Of a DNA stretch of 32,942 nt, positions 14,065 to 22,935 are shown piece by piece. Source of the DNA: Acidimicrobiia bacterium (GTDB lineage: Bacteria; Actinomycetota; Acidimicrobiia; Spongiisociales; UBA11373); NCBI GenBank assembly GCA_029263095.1, contig JAJCYA010000022.1:1-32942 (forward strand), given 5' to 3'. Position numbers and translations under genes: made by a program. Under the pieces are notes generated by a model that searched no databases, was not told the origin of the DNA, and saw only the letters and a program-made list of their open reading frames with translations. The first letter of the stretch is position 1; every line of letters begins with the position of its first letter.

Positions 14065-15891
14065 ATGTGCGGAATCATGGGATATCTGGGGCCGAAGGCA
14101 GCGACTCCAATCCTTCTCGACGGTCTACGCCGTCTCGAATACCGTGGATACGACTCAGCGGGGATCGCGGTCCACGACGGGACCTCGCTCAGCGTTGCCA
14201 AGGCCGAAGGCAAACTCGACCGACTTGTCGGCCAACTCGACGTCCAGCCATTGGTCGGGTCGTACGGGATCGGCCACACTCGGTGGGCGACTCACGGCCC
14301 CCCGAGCGATCGAAACGCGCACCCGCACACCAACCCGGACGGCGAGGTCGCCGTGGTTCACAACGGGATCATCGAGAACTTCACTGCTCTCAAAGAGGAA
14401 CTCATCGCTAAGGGAGCGGCCTTCGCCTCGGACACCGACACCGAGGTGATCGCTCACCTCGTCGCCGAGGAGTACGACGGTGATCTGCTCGAGGCGGTGC
14501 GTAGAGCGGTCCGGCGCGCCGAGGGCGCCTATGCCCTCGTGGCGATGTCGAAGGAGGAACCGGGGCGGATCGTTGCGGTCCGGATGATCAGTCCGCTGGT
14601 GGTGGGGGTAGGGGATGGTGAGATGTTCCTCGCGTCCGACATCCCTGCGGTGCTGCACCACACCCGCTCGTTCGCCGTCATCGACAACGGCGAGATGGTT
14701 GATCTGTCTCCCGACGGTTGGCACATCGAGACCCTCGACGGCACAGCTGTCGAACGTGACTTGCTTGAGGTCGATTGGGACGCCGAGCAAGCGGAGCGGG
14801 GTGGCTACCCCCACTTCATGCTCAAGGAGATCTTCGAGCAACCGGCGGCGGCCACCGAGACTCTGAGCGGAAGAATCACCGAAGACGGAACGGTCGATCT
14901 CGACGGCGTCGATTGGCCGGAAGGACTCGTCGAGAATCTGGATCGGATCTGGATCACCGCCTGCGGGACGGCGTTCCACGCCGGTCTCGTTGGCAAAGAG
15001 ATATTCGAGCGGTTGCTGCGGGTTCCGACCGAGGCTGCCTACGCCCACGAGATGCGGTACCGGGATCCGATCATCACCGGCACCACGATGACGTTGGCAA
15101 TCAGCCAATCGGGAGAAACGGCCGACACCCTGGCAGCGGCCAACCTGGCCAAGGAGAGAGGGTCTCGCCTGTTGGCGTTGACCAATGTTGTCGGGTCGAC
15201 GCTGAGCCGAGACGCCGATGATGTCCTCTTCACGAGGGCGGGACCCGAGATCTCGGTCGCCTCCACCAAGGCCTATCTCACGATGCTCGTCGGCGAGTAT
15301 TTGTTGGCGCTCGCACTAGGGGAGAGGCGCGGGGCATTCGATGCTTCCGATCACGCCGAACTCGTGGAGGCGCTTCGCCACCTTCCGGTCAAGATCGAAG
15401 AGGCTCTGGAGCGCGATGCCGAGGTGGCGGAAGTGGCCGATCGATTCATCGGCCACGAGGACGTGTACTTCATCGGACGGGGTCTCGACAATGCCGTGGC
15501 GATGGAGGGGTCCCTCAAGATGAAGGAGATCTCCTACATTCACTCGGAAGCGATGCCTGCGGGCGAGTTGAAGCACGGAACGTTGGCGCTGGTCACCGAG
15601 GGCACTCCTGTTGTGGTCGTACTCACGCAGTCGGACGTTTACGACAAGACGGTTTCGGCGATCCAGGAGGTCAAGGCACGTGGCGCATTCGTCGTGGCCG
15701 TCGCTTTCGAAGACGACGGGGAGGTAGCCAAGCACGCCGACGAAGTGCTTCGCATTCCCCGGGTCCCGGACATCCTGAGCCCGGTGGTGTCGATCGTTCC
15801 GCTTCAGCTCCTGGCCTACCACGTGGCGTCGGCACGCGGTCACGACATCGATCAACCGCGGAACTTGGCGAAGAGTGTGACTGTGGAGTAG
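14065..15891 (+). CDS. glmS: Glutamine-fructose-6-phosphate aminotransferase (isomerizing)
   Basis: This enzyme makes glucosamine 6-phosphate from fructose 6-phosphate and glutamine, the entry to amino-sugar and peptidoglycan synthesis. It has 608 aa, the standard length. It starts MCGIMGYLG: Cys2 becomes the N-terminal nucleophile of the glutaminase domain (about 1-220), which also shows GIGHTRWATHG and HNGIIEN. Two SIS sugar-isomerase domains follow, with ACGTAFHAG, SQSGETADT and a C-terminal LAKSVTVE tail that carries the conserved lysine of the active site. AGGGAGA lies upstream of the ATG. The 5' untranslated region holds the ribozyme at 13856-13990, so the product likely represses its own synthesis. 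Confidence 0.97.
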   Translation: MCGIMGYLGPKAATPILLDGLRRLEYRGYDSAGIAVHDGTSLSVAKAEGKLDRLVGQLDVQPLVGSYGIGHTRWATHGPPSDRNAHPHTNPDGEVAVVHNGIIENFTALKEELIAKGAAFASDTDTEVIAHLVAEEYDGDLLEAVRRAVRRAEGAYALVAMSKEEPGRIVAVRMISPLVVGVGDGEMFLASDIPAVLHHTRSFAVIDNGEMVDLSPDGWHIETLDGTAVERDLLEVDWDAEQAERGGYPHFMLKEIFEQPAAATETLSGRITEDGTVDLDGVDWPEGLVENLDRIWITACGTAFHAGLVGKEIFERLLRVPTEAAYAHEMRYRDPIITGTTMTLAISQSGETADTLAAANLAKERGSRLLALTNVVGSTLSRDADDVLFTRAGPEISVASTKAYLTMLVGEYLLALALGERRGAFDASDHAELVEALRHLPVKIEEALERDAEVAEVADRFIGHEDVYFIGRGLDNAVAMEGSLKMKEISYIHSEAMPAGELKHGTLALVTEGTPVVVVLTQSDVYDKTVSAIQEVKARGAFVVAVAFEDDGEVAKHADEVLRIPRVPDILSPVVSIVPLQLLAYHVASARGHDIDQPRNLAKSVTVE

Positions 15892-15977
15892 TCAACGGTC
15901 GCCTCGATGCGTTCGGTCATTGTCTATTGCCGCCGCGGGGTGGATACCATCGACGACTCTCGACCACGGACGATCTC

Positions 15978-16352
15978 TTGCGCATTGTTGGAACCGGCAT
16001 CGATCTTGCCGACATCGAGCGCGTCGGCAATGTGCTTGCCAAGTATCCGAGGTTTGCCGAGCGGTGCTTTACCGAGCACGAGCGGGACTACGCCTTCCGC
16101 TTCGCCAAACCGGAGCGACGGCTGGCGGCCCGTTTTGCCGGCAAGGAAGCAGTGATGAAGTCGATGGGGACGGGATGGCGCCGCATACGATGGCGCGACA
16201 TCGAGATCACCGGTGGCGGCAAGCCGACGGTTCGTATCTACGGGACCGCCAAGCAGCGGGCCGAGATGCTCGGTGTCACCGGCTTCGAGGTGAGCATCAC
16301 GCACACCGACACGGACGCGATGGTGTTTGCGATCGCATTGGGGGACCATTGA
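15978..16352 (+). CDS. acpS: Holo-[acyl-carrier-protein] synthase
   Basis: This enzyme transfers 4'-phosphopantetheine from CoA to a serine of acyl carrier protein, activating it for fatty-acid synthesis. It has 124 aa from TTG 15978. The AcpS signatures are IVGTGIDLADIERV (3-16, Mg-binding Asp9) and RFAGKEAVMKSMGTG (52-66, metal-binding Glu57). I chose TTG 15978 because known AcpS proteins start right before the IVGxGID motif; an upstream in-frame TTG at 15927 would add a tail with no family match. The Shine-Dalgarno is weak. It lies 86 nt after glmS, and the serB-like gene starts 4 nt after its stop. Confidence 0.9.
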   Translation: MRIVGTGIDLADIERVGNVLAKYPRFAERCFTEHERDYAFRFAKPERRLAARFAGKEAVMKSMGTGWRRIRWRDIEITGGGKPTVRIYGTAKQRAEMLGVTGFEVSITHTDTDAMVFAIALGDH

Positions 16353-16356
16353 CCGC

Positions 16357-17226
16357 ATGCGGGGCGGTTTCCGGCAACAGCGCATGAGGTGGCCCAGGTA
16401 TCGGCACGTCCTCTTCGACTGCGACTCGACGCTCACGACGGTCGAGGGCATAGATGTGCTCGCCGAGCGGGCCGGGCGAGGGGATGATGTACGGCGACTC
16501 ACCGAGGCGGCCATGGCTGGAGAGGTGGACCTCGAGGACGTCTACGGGGAACGTCTGCACCGAATCCGTCCGTTGAAAGCCGACGTCGTGGCATTGCGAC
16601 AGGTCTACAAGGACAACGCCCTCCCCGATGCCAGAGCCGTCGTCCGACTTCTTCAGCATCTCGGTCATGAGGTCTACGTGATAAGCGGCGGACTCGAGGA
16701 CCCGGTGCGGGAGTTCGGCATTTCTCTCGGCGTTCCGTCGCATCACATTCGGGCGGTGGGAGTGGAGTACGACCAGCTCGTCGGGACCTGGTGGTCGCAC
16801 ACTGAAGATCGGGCGGAGCGCTACCTCGACTACACCAAGGGAGCGTTGGCCGTCAGTGAGGGAAAGGCCGAGATCATCCGGGAGCTCATCGGGGATGAGA
16901 AGGGCCGAACCTTGCTGGTGGGCGACGGCGCCAGCGACCTGCTGGCCGGGGAGGCCGTGGATCTATTCGTGGGCTTCGGTGGCGTCACGGCGCGATCCAA
17001 GGTCAGGGAAGGCGCACCGGTGTTCATCGATTCCGGCGGTCTTGCTCCAGTCGTGCCCTTGGCGGCCGGACCGAGTGCGGTGTCTCGATTGGAGGACGAT
17101 TCGCACCGGGCCCTATTCAGGGAAGGGGTCGAGGCGGTCCAAACCAGGACGCGGTTCGGAGACGCCGGCCTCGAGATCGGATTCAATGACGCGGTTGCTG
17201 CCGCCCAGACCGGAGCGTCGGACTGA
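16357..17226 (+). CDS. serB: HAD-superfamily phosphatase, SerB-like (phosphoserine phosphatase)
   Basis: This protein likely hydrolyses phosphoserine to serine, the last step of serine synthesis. It has 289 aa. HAD motif I is DCDST (21-25; nucleophile Asp21, acid Asp23), motif II is VISGG, and motif IV is LLVGDGASDLLAG. A cap region (VEGIDVLAERAGRG ... LTEAAMAGEVDLEDV) resembles SerB. The HAD core ends by about residue 225, and a tail of about 65 residues follows that I do not recognise. ATG 16357 has GGGGGA about 10 nt upstream; ATG 16384 is a possible alternative. Its position just before serA supports the serine pathway role, although other small phosphomonoesters remain possible. Confidence 0.83.
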   Translation: MRGGFRQQRMRWPRYRHVLFDCDSTLTTVEGIDVLAERAGRGDDVRRLTEAAMAGEVDLEDVYGERLHRIRPLKADVVALRQVYKDNALPDARAVVRLLQHLGHEVYVISGGLEDPVREFGISLGVPSHHIRAVGVEYDQLVGTWWSHTEDRAERYLDYTKGALAVSEGKAEIIRELIGDEKGRTLLVGDGASDLLAGEAVDLFVGFGGVTARSKVREGAPVFIDSGGLAPVVPLAAGPSAVSRLEDDSHRALFREGVEAVQTRTRFGDAGLEIGFNDAVAAAQTGASD

Positions 17227-17292
17227 CTGGGTCGGGATAGCACCGAAGGCGCGATTCCGAGACTGTGAGAGCCACGCGGTACTCTCCCCGCC

Positions 17293-18879
17293 ATGTTCCG
17301 CGTCCTGGTGGCCGATGACATTGGATCTCACGGGATCGAGAAGCTCGAAGCTGCGGGCGACGTCGTGTGCAGCATCCAGACTGGGCTGTCAACCGCCGAA
17401 CTGACCGCCGCCCTCGACGACTACGACGCTCTCATTGTGCGCTCGGCGACCCAGGTGACTGCCGATGTACTCGGCGCTGCAACCGGGCTCCGGGTAGTGG
17501 GGCGCGCCGGAATGGGCATCGACAACATCGACGTAACGGCCGCCACCCAGCAGGGTGTCATCGTGATGAATACGCCGCAGGCCAACGCTGTTGCGGCTGC
17601 TGAACAGACGATGGCCTTGATGCTGGCCGCGACCCGCCACACCGCCGCGGCCCATCTGGCGCTCACGGAAGGCCGGTGGGAGCGCAGCAACTGGGCCGGC
17701 ACCGAATTGCATCGCAAGACCCTGGGGATCGTCGGCTTTGGTCGAATCGGCCGGCTCGTCGCTGGTCGGGCTCAAGCCTTCGGCATGAACGTCGTGGTAT
17801 TCGATCCGTACGTTTCGGAGGAGATCGCTCTCGATACCGGCGTAGAGCTCGTCAACATCGATGAGCTGTATGCCGAGGCCGACTACGTCACGCTGCACCT
17901 TCCCGCATCTCCAGATACCGAGAACCTGATTGACCAGAAGGCGATCGAATCGATGAAGGACGGCGTGGTAATCGTCAACGTCGCTCGCGGTGCGCTTGTT
18001 GACGAGGTTGCCCTGGCCGCGGCGTTGCGGAGCGGGAAGGTCAGAGCCGCCGCCATCGACGTCTACCGCACCGAGCCTCCTGAGAAGAGTCATCCTCTGA
18101 TCGGACTACCGAACGTCGTGCACACGCCTCACCTGGGTGCGTCCACTGCTGAAGCACAGCGGGATGTTTCGGCCCAGATCGCCGAGCAAGTGATTGACGC
18201 CCTTCGTGGCAAGGACATCCGAAACGCGGTCAACCTGCCGTTTGAAGCGGGTCCCGACTTTGCGGACGCTATGCCATACATGGTTCTTGCCGAGAAGATG
18301 GGACGGCTTCAGTTCCACATGGCGGGTGATCCGATCCGCCGGGTGGAGGTGGAGGTCAACGGCGACACCGTCGAGAAGCTGACTCGCCCGATCGCAGCGG
18401 CCCTGTTGGCCGGGGTCTTGCGTGATCAACTGGCGGGAGACATCAACTACATCAACGCCCCGGTACGCGCCGAGGAGCAGGGAATAGCCATATCCCAGGT
18501 GAAGGGTGTGGCTGCGGCCGATTACACCAATCTCATCTCGTGCCGGGTGCACTGGGATGATGGAAGTCGCGTAATGGCCGGTGCCCTTTTCGGGGGGAGC
18601 GAGCCAAGGTTGGTGCAGGTGAGCGACTACCACCTCGATGTCGATCCGTCCGGCCTGCTGCTCATCATGCTCAGCAAGGACGTCCCCGGCGTCATGGGGA
18701 TGGTCGGGACCACCCTCGGACGTTTTGGTGTGAATATCGGTGGGTGGCGCATGGGTCGCAACGGTCCCGGTACCGAGGAGATGTCGTTTATCAACCTCGA
18801 CTCCGAGCCCGACTCGGAAGCGCTTGATGCCCTGCGAGCCGAGGCGGCGATCATCAAGCTGATGTTGGTCAGGTTCTGA
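17293..18879 (+). CDS. serA: D-3-phosphoglycerate dehydrogenase
   Basis: This enzyme oxidises 3-phosphoglycerate to 3-phosphohydroxypyruvate, the first step of serine synthesis. It has 528 aa, the long actinobacterial form. The NAD-binding loop is GFGRIG (148-153), the substrate arginine lies in NVARGALVDE (about 230-239), and the His/Glu pair is in the HTPHLGAST region (about 275-283). After the catalytic part come an intervening ASB-type domain (about 318-450) and a C-terminal ACT domain (LLIMLSKDVPGVMGMVGTTL) that in homologs binds serine for feedback control. It lies 66 nt after serB, so the first and last serine enzymes are adjacent; SerC is not in the window. A hairpin terminator follows. 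Confidence 0.96.
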   Translation: MFRVLVADDIGSHGIEKLEAAGDVVCSIQTGLSTAELTAALDDYDALIVRSATQVTADVLGAATGLRVVGRAGMGIDNIDVTAATQQGVIVMNTPQANAVAAAEQTMALMLAATRHTAAAHLALTEGRWERSNWAGTELHRKTLGIVGFGRIGRLVAGRAQAFGMNVVVFDPYVSEEIALDTGVELVNIDELYAEADYVTLHLPASPDTENLIDQKAIESMKDGVVIVNVARGALVDEVALAAALRSGKVRAAAIDVYRTEPPEKSHPLIGLPNVVHTPHLGASTAEAQRDVSAQIAEQVIDALRGKDIRNAVNLPFEAGPDFADAMPYMVLAEKMGRLQFHMAGDPIRRVEVEVNGDTVEKLTRPIAAALLAGVLRDQLAGDINYINAPVRAEEQGIAISQVKGVAAADYTNLISCRVHWDDGSRVMAGALFGGSEPRLVQVSDYHLDVDPSGLLLIMLSKDVPGVMGMVGTTLGRFGVNIGGWRMGRNGPGTEEMSFINLDSEPDSEALDALRAEAAIIKLMLVRF

Positions 18880-18891
18880 GGGATGGGGGTC

Positions 18892-18907
18892 GGCGGCTGT
18901 CGCCGCC
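18892..18907 (+). terminator. Hairpin terminator after serA
   Basis: GGCGGC-TGTC-GCCGCC is a perfect 6-bp GC-rich stem 12 nt after the serA stop, followed by TCCTGTAATT with only a weak T run. It separates serA from the convergent DUF368 gene. Confidence 0.5.
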
Positions 18908-18941
18908 TCCTGTAATTGGCGAGAGGGAACCAGACTCGGTG

Positions 18942-18981
18942 CCAATTGCCAATTGCTAATTGCTAATTGCCAACTGCTAAT
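18942..18981. repeat. Heptanucleotide tandem repeat (CYAATTG)n
   Basis: Five successive heptamers are CCAATTG, CCAATTG, CTAATTG, CTAATTG and CCAACTG, followed by CTAAT. The repeat reaches into the end of the DUF368 gene and provides its TAG stop codon (18977-18979, read on the minus strand). An inverted partial unit, TAATTGG, lies at 18913-18919. Confidence 0.85.
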
Positions 18982-19840
18982 CAGCTGATCGCTTTCCGAG
19001 CTGTCCGATCACCATCACCACTGCGAATCCCGCGATGGCTAGAAGCACTGGGGCGACGGGGTCGGTTGGTGATCCCAGATTGGCGGTGTCTGTCCCATCG
19101 GGCCAGGGCCACAACACCCGGAGCGACCCGGCCATCAGGCCGATGAGTCCGGCCATCATCGTGTCGTGGTGGTCCCTCAGCATCCGGTCGAGCAACGTTG
19201 AGAAGAGAGCAAGCCCGACCACCGCTCCGAACCCGAACACTGCGATGACGACCAGGTCGCGATCGTTGACGGCAGCGAGAACCGCTTCGTACATGCCGAG
19301 CATGAGCAAGATGAACGAGCCGCTGATACCGGGCAAGATCATTGCCACGATGGCGATCGCACCGGCTCCGAAGAAGAGGGCGGTCGTCGGATCGGTGAGT
19401 TCCTCCGAACGTAGTCCGAGGATGAGGAATGCGGCAACCGCGACGGTCGCTGCGGTGGCGAGTCGAGGTCCGGTCCAATCCTTGATCAGTTGCCAGGCGA
19501 CAACGATCGAAGCGGCCACAAGGCCCAAGAAGACCGCCGCGGTATTGGTCGGTTCCTCGTCGAGGAAGTGCTCGATGAGTGCGGCCAGCGACACAATGGC
19601 AAGCCCGATTCCCGCCAGCAGCGGGACGAGGAAGCGCCACTCGACCTCCTTGGCTCGTCCCAGCGCGTCGGCGAACCGTCCCCGTACCAATGCGCCGAGC
19701 GCTCCGGCACCGGTGCGAATGGCGTGGATTAGCCGCTCGTAGATACCGAGGACGAGGGCGATGGTGCCCCCGGAGACGCCGGGGACGACATCGGCCGAGC
19801 CCATGAGGAAGCCGCGTAGGACGTTGATGAGATGTGGCAT
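18977..19840 (-). CDS. DUF368 membrane protein, polyprenyl-phosphate translocase-like
   Basis: This 287-aa polytopic membrane protein has two similar halves. The family signatures are MGSADVVPGVSGGTIALVLG (about 13-32) and LPGISGSFILLMLGMYEAVL (about 168-187), which are internally homologous re-entrant motifs. DUF368 proteins (PopT) have been shown to recycle undecaprenyl phosphate across the membrane for cell-wall synthesis. This fits a window with glmS, glmM and alr, although the gene is on the opposite strand from them. No clear Shine-Dalgarno precedes ATG 19840. The gene is divergent from the VOC gene across 140 bp. The C-terminus ends GQLGKRSAD, with the stop codon inside a tandem repeat. 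Confidence 0.88.
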   Translation of the reverse strand: MPHLINVLRGFLMGSADVVPGVSGGTIALVLGIYERLIHAIRTGAGALGALVRGRFADALGRAKEVEWRFLVPLLAGIGLAIVSLAALIEHFLDEEPTNTAAVFLGLVAASIVVAWQLIKDWTGPRLATAATVAVAAFLILGLRSEELTDPTTALFFGAGAIAIVAMILPGISGSFILLMLGMYEAVLAAVNDRDLVVIAVFGFGAVVGLALFSTLLDRMLRDHHDTMMAGLIGLMAGSLRVLWPWPDGTDTANLGSPTDPVAPVLLAIAGFAVVMVIGQLGKRSAD

Positions 19841-19980
19841 CGAGACCGGAGAGTAATCCGGGAGTTCCCGGCCAGATCGTCGGACGGTCTTGCCGGAGAC
19901 TCGAGGTGTGTCCGACGGGGACAGCGCGACGTTCGTCGTCGCTCGGGTAGCCTCGATCGAGTTCCGAATTGGAGGCGATG

Positions 19981-20346
19981 ATGATCGATCATGTGGTGTT
20001 CAACGTCAGTGACCTGGCCGCCAGCCGACCCTTCTATGAGAAGGCTCTGGAGCCGCTTGGCATAACGGTGCTCGCCGAGTATCCGGACTTCATCGGTCTG
20101 GGCGAAGGAAAGGTGCCCTACCTGTGGCTCGCCGAACGACAACACGTGACCCAGTCGGTTCATGTGGCGTTTCAGTGCGGAGAGCGAGCGGTCGTGGACA
20201 GCTTCTATGAGGCTGCCATCGAAGCAGGAGGTGAGGACAATGGTTCCCCCGGTCTCCGCGAGATCTACCACCCCACCTACTACGGGGCCTTTGTCCTCGA
20301 TCCGGATGGGAACAACATCGAAGCGGTGTGCCACAAAGAGGAGTAG
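19981..20346 (+). CDS. VOC-superfamily (glyoxalase/dioxygenase-like) protein
   Basis: This 121-aa single-domain protein has two beta-alpha-beta-beta-beta units. The N-terminus IDHVVFNVSDLAASRPFYEKAL carries the first metal-ligand His (residue 4), and the C-terminus FVLDPDGNNIEAVCH carries the matching Glu in IEAV. This architecture fits the family of glyoxalase I-like lyases, fosfomycin-resistance-like proteins and dioxygenases; the substrate cannot be told. GGAGG at 19971-19975 is 5 nt from ATG 19981, which I prefer over ATG 19978 and TTG 19969. It stands alone between the DUF368 gene and the nnr operon. Confidence 0.85.
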   Translation: MIDHVVFNVSDLAASRPFYEKALEPLGITVLAEYPDFIGLGEGKVPYLWLAERQHVTQSVHVAFQCGERAVVDSFYEAAIEAGGEDNGSPGLREIYHPTYYGAFVLDPDGNNIEAVCHKEE

Positions 20347-20431
20347 GAGCCTTCGGCCGCCTTGGCGGCAGTAGCCGATAGCGACCGAGGTCTGAGGCCG
20401 AGGACGTCGGCAAGCCGCGTACCATTCGCTC

Positions 20432-21844
20432 ATGCGTCCCGTCATCACCCCAGAGGAGTCGGCTCGGCTCGACGCGGCGGCCGCGGAATCGCTCGAGGTG
20501 CTCATGGAACGTGCCGGACTCGGGGTGGCGCTTGCTGCGGTCGAAATGGGCGCCGGATACGGGTCGAAGGTGATCGTCCTGTCTGGACCCGGGAACAATG
20601 GGGGCGACGGGTACGTGGCGGCTCGCCACCTGAGAAGGCGTGGAGTCGAGGTCGAAGTCCGGGCGTTCGGCTTTCCCAAGGGTGATTACTCGCCGGCCCG
20701 TAGAGCCGCTGCCTCCGCTGTGGTGGCCGGGGTCCGGGTGGTTCCGATAGGCGCCCCCGAGCCGGCGGATCTGATCATCGATGCCCTATTCGGATCCGGC
20801 TTTCGTGGGTCGCTGCCCCACGAGATCGTTCCCTGGACCGATCATCCGGCCCCGGTCTTGGCTGTGGATCTGGCGAGTGGGCTGGATGGCCGTTTTGGGT
20901 CCGTCGCCGGCGCCGTCTTCAGCGCGGCGACAACCGTGACATTCGATGCGGCCAAGGTTGGGCACTACTTGGGAGCGGGGCCCACGCACACCGGGAGGCT
21001 CAGCGTCATACCGATCGGTCTGCCCAAACCGGATCCCGAATTCACGATGTGTGACTCCGACGATGCACCGGTGCCAACCCGGGGTCACGACGCCCACAAG
21101 TGGTCGGCAGGATCGGTCGCCGTCGTTGGTGGGTCATCGGGTCTGGTGGGAGCGGCGGTCATGGCGTCGGAGGCGGCTCTTCGCTTTGGAGCCGGAGCGG
21201 TCAGGCTCATCGTTCCGGCCGGGCTGCGGGGCGAGGCGGCAACAGGCCACCCCGGAATCATGACCATGGGCATTGGTGGCGTCGATTCCTTCGGGCCCAC
21301 AGATGTAGGGCCGATCTTGGAGGCGCTTGGCCGATTCGACGTTCTCGTGCTCGGCCCCGGTATCGGCAAGGGTCGAGGCACCCTCATCGAGGCTCTCCTC
21401 GATCGATGGGATCGACCGTTGGTACTGGACGCCGATGGGATCAGCGGCGCCAACGTCGCCGCCATCACGGCCCGTCAGGCACCGACGATCCTCACCCCGC
21501 ACGCCGGGGAGTTCGAGCGTCTCACCGGATCGACGGCTGCCCCACAGGCCGCATTCGAGTTTGCAGAGAGCACCGGGACTGTGGTTCTGCTCAAGGGATC
21601 ACCGACGTTCATAGGCGGTGCGAAGCGTTGGGCAGTCGATAGTGGCGGGCCGGAGCTTGCCACCATCGGCACCGGCGACGTCCTCGCCGGGATGATCGGG
21701 GCACTGGTCGCCCGTGGTCTGGATCCCGAGGTAGCGGCTCGCTCCGCGGCGTACCGGCACGGTCTCGCCGGGAGTCACCTTGCCGGCGTCACTAGCGTGA
21801 CTGCCATGGGGTTACTTGAGGTAATCGGGAGGTGGGCGAACTGA
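20432..21844 (+). CDS. nnr: Bifunctional NAD(P)H-hydrate epimerase / dehydratase
   Basis: This enzyme repairs hydrated NADH and NADPH. The N-terminal YjeF epimerase domain (about 1-205) shows GPGNNGGDGYVAARHL and AVDLASGLDG. The C-terminal dehydratase domain (about 220-470) has KWSAGSVAVVGGSSGLVGA, TPHAGEFERL and GTGDVLAGMIGAL, the last being the ribokinase-like catalytic loop. It has 470 aa, usual for the fusion. The ATG at 20432 lacks a strong Shine-Dalgarno. It heads a long operon: its stop overlaps the alr start by 4 nt if alr uses CTG. The same nnr-before-alr order is seen in mycobacteria. Confidence 0.95.
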   Translation: MRPVITPEESARLDAAAAESLEVLMERAGLGVALAAVEMGAGYGSKVIVLSGPGNNGGDGYVAARHLRRRGVEVEVRAFGFPKGDYSPARRAAASAVVAGVRVVPIGAPEPADLIIDALFGSGFRGSLPHEIVPWTDHPAPVLAVDLASGLDGRFGSVAGAVFSAATTVTFDAAKVGHYLGAGPTHTGRLSVIPIGLPKPDPEFTMCDSDDAPVPTRGHDAHKWSAGSVAVVGGSSGLVGAAVMASEAALRFGAGAVRLIVPAGLRGEAATGHPGIMTMGIGGVDSFGPTDVGPILEALGRFDVLVLGPGIGKGRGTLIEALLDRWDRPLVLDADGISGANVAAITARQAPTILTPHAGEFERLTGSTAAPQAAFEFAESTGTVVLLKGSPTFIGGAKRWAVDSGGPELATIGTGDVLAGMIGALVARGLDPEVAARSAAYRHGLAGSHLAGVTSVTAMGLLEVIGRWAN

Positions 21845-22935
21845 GGCCGTCGTGGATCGAGGTCGACCTCGATGCGATCAGGCACAACGTCGCCGAGATC
21901 GCTCGGATCGTTGCCCCGGCCGAGGTGTGTGCCGTCGTAAAGGCCGACGGATACGGCCACGGTGACGTCCCGGTCGCCGAGGCCGCCCTCGAAGCAGGAG
22001 CCAAGTGGCTGGCGATCGCCCTGCTCGCTGAGGGCGCCGGACTCCGCGAAGCGGGCATCGAGGCCCCGATACTTCTGTTGTCAGAGCCGAATCGAGGCGA
22101 CGCCGCGGAGGTGGTTCGGTGGTCACTGACCCCGTCGCTGTACCGGGCGGAGTTTCTCGAAGAGCTCGAATCAGTGGCCCCCGAAGGCTATCCCGTGCAC
22201 GTAAAGATCGATACCGGGATGCACCGGGTAGGTGCCGAGCCGGAACAGGCTCGGGCACTGGTCGACGCCGTCGTCGCCGGTCCGCTCAGCCTCGAGGCGG
22301 TGTGGACCCATTTCCCCGTCTCGGAGGAGGACGACGACTTCACCGCCCGACAAACCCGAATGCTTGCCGATTTCGTTGCCGAGCTGCGTTCGGCGGGGAT
22401 CGGCCCCGAAATCGTCCACGCGGCCAATACGGCGGGTGCGCTGGGTCATCCTGCGGCCCGGTTCGACTTGGTGCGTCCCGGAATAGGCGTGTACGGGCTG
22501 CGTCCGGCACCGGGCTACGCCCCCGAAGCCGACCTCAGACCTGCGATGCGTGTCATCAGCCACGTGGCGCACACTCGGCGGCTGTCCGCCGGGTCCCGCC
22601 CGTCCTACGGACGTACCCGTCCGATGCCTTCTGATGGCACGGTGGCGACGATTCCCATCGGGTACGCCGACGGAGTCAACCGGCACCTGAGGGACGCCGG
22701 GGGGAGCGTGCTGATCAACGGCAAGCGGTACCCGTTTGCGGGGAACGTGACGATGGACCAGATCATGGTGGACGTTGGTTCCGATCCGGTGGAAGTTGGA
22801 GACGAAGTGGTGCTGCTGGGGCGCCAGGGTGATGAGGAGATCCCCGCCGACGAGTGGGCCGAGCGGCTCGAAACGATCAACTGGGAGATCGTGTGCGGTT
22901 TTGGTCCGAGGCTGCCCCGGAGGCATATCGGATGA
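21841..22935 (+). CDS. alr: Alanine racemase, probably starting at CTG
   Basis: This PLP enzyme converts L- to D-alanine for peptidoglycan. It has 364 aa from CTG 21841. The N-terminus (M)RPSWIEVDLDAIRHNV is typical for the family. The PLP lysine is in AVVKADGYGH (Lys34). The second catalytic residue, Tyr256, lies in PSYGRTR, with IPIGYADG nearby and a C-terminal domain with GNVTMDQIMVDVG. GGGAGG (21827-21832) lies 8 nt before CTG 21841, which overlaps the nnr stop as CTGA. The only in-frame alternative, GTG 21832, lies in the Shine-Dalgarno itself and adds three residues. I therefore prefer CTG. Confidence 0.9.
   Translation: MRPSWIEVDLDAIRHNVAEIARIVAPAEVCAVVKADGYGHGDVPVAEAALEAGAKWLAIALLAEGAGLREAGIEAPILLLSEPNRGDAAEVVRWSLTPSLYRAEFLEELESVAPEGYPVHVKIDTGMHRVGAEPEQARALVDAVVAGPLSLEAVWTHFPVSEEDDDFTARQTRMLADFVAELRSAGIGPEIVHAANTAGALGHPAARFDLVRPGIGVYGLRPAPGYAPEADLRPAMRVISHVAHTRRLSAGSRPSYGRTRPMPSDGTVATIPIGYADGVNRHLRDAGGSVLINGKRYPFAGNVTMDQIMVDVGSDPVEVGDEVVLLGRQGDEEIPADEWAERLETINWEIVCGFGPRLPRRHIG

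Noticed and set aside
19729-20679. 316-codon minus-strand frame from the DUF368 start across the VOC and nnr genes
   Set aside because: It is low-complexity Arg/Ser-rich sequence and contradicts three well-supported genes.
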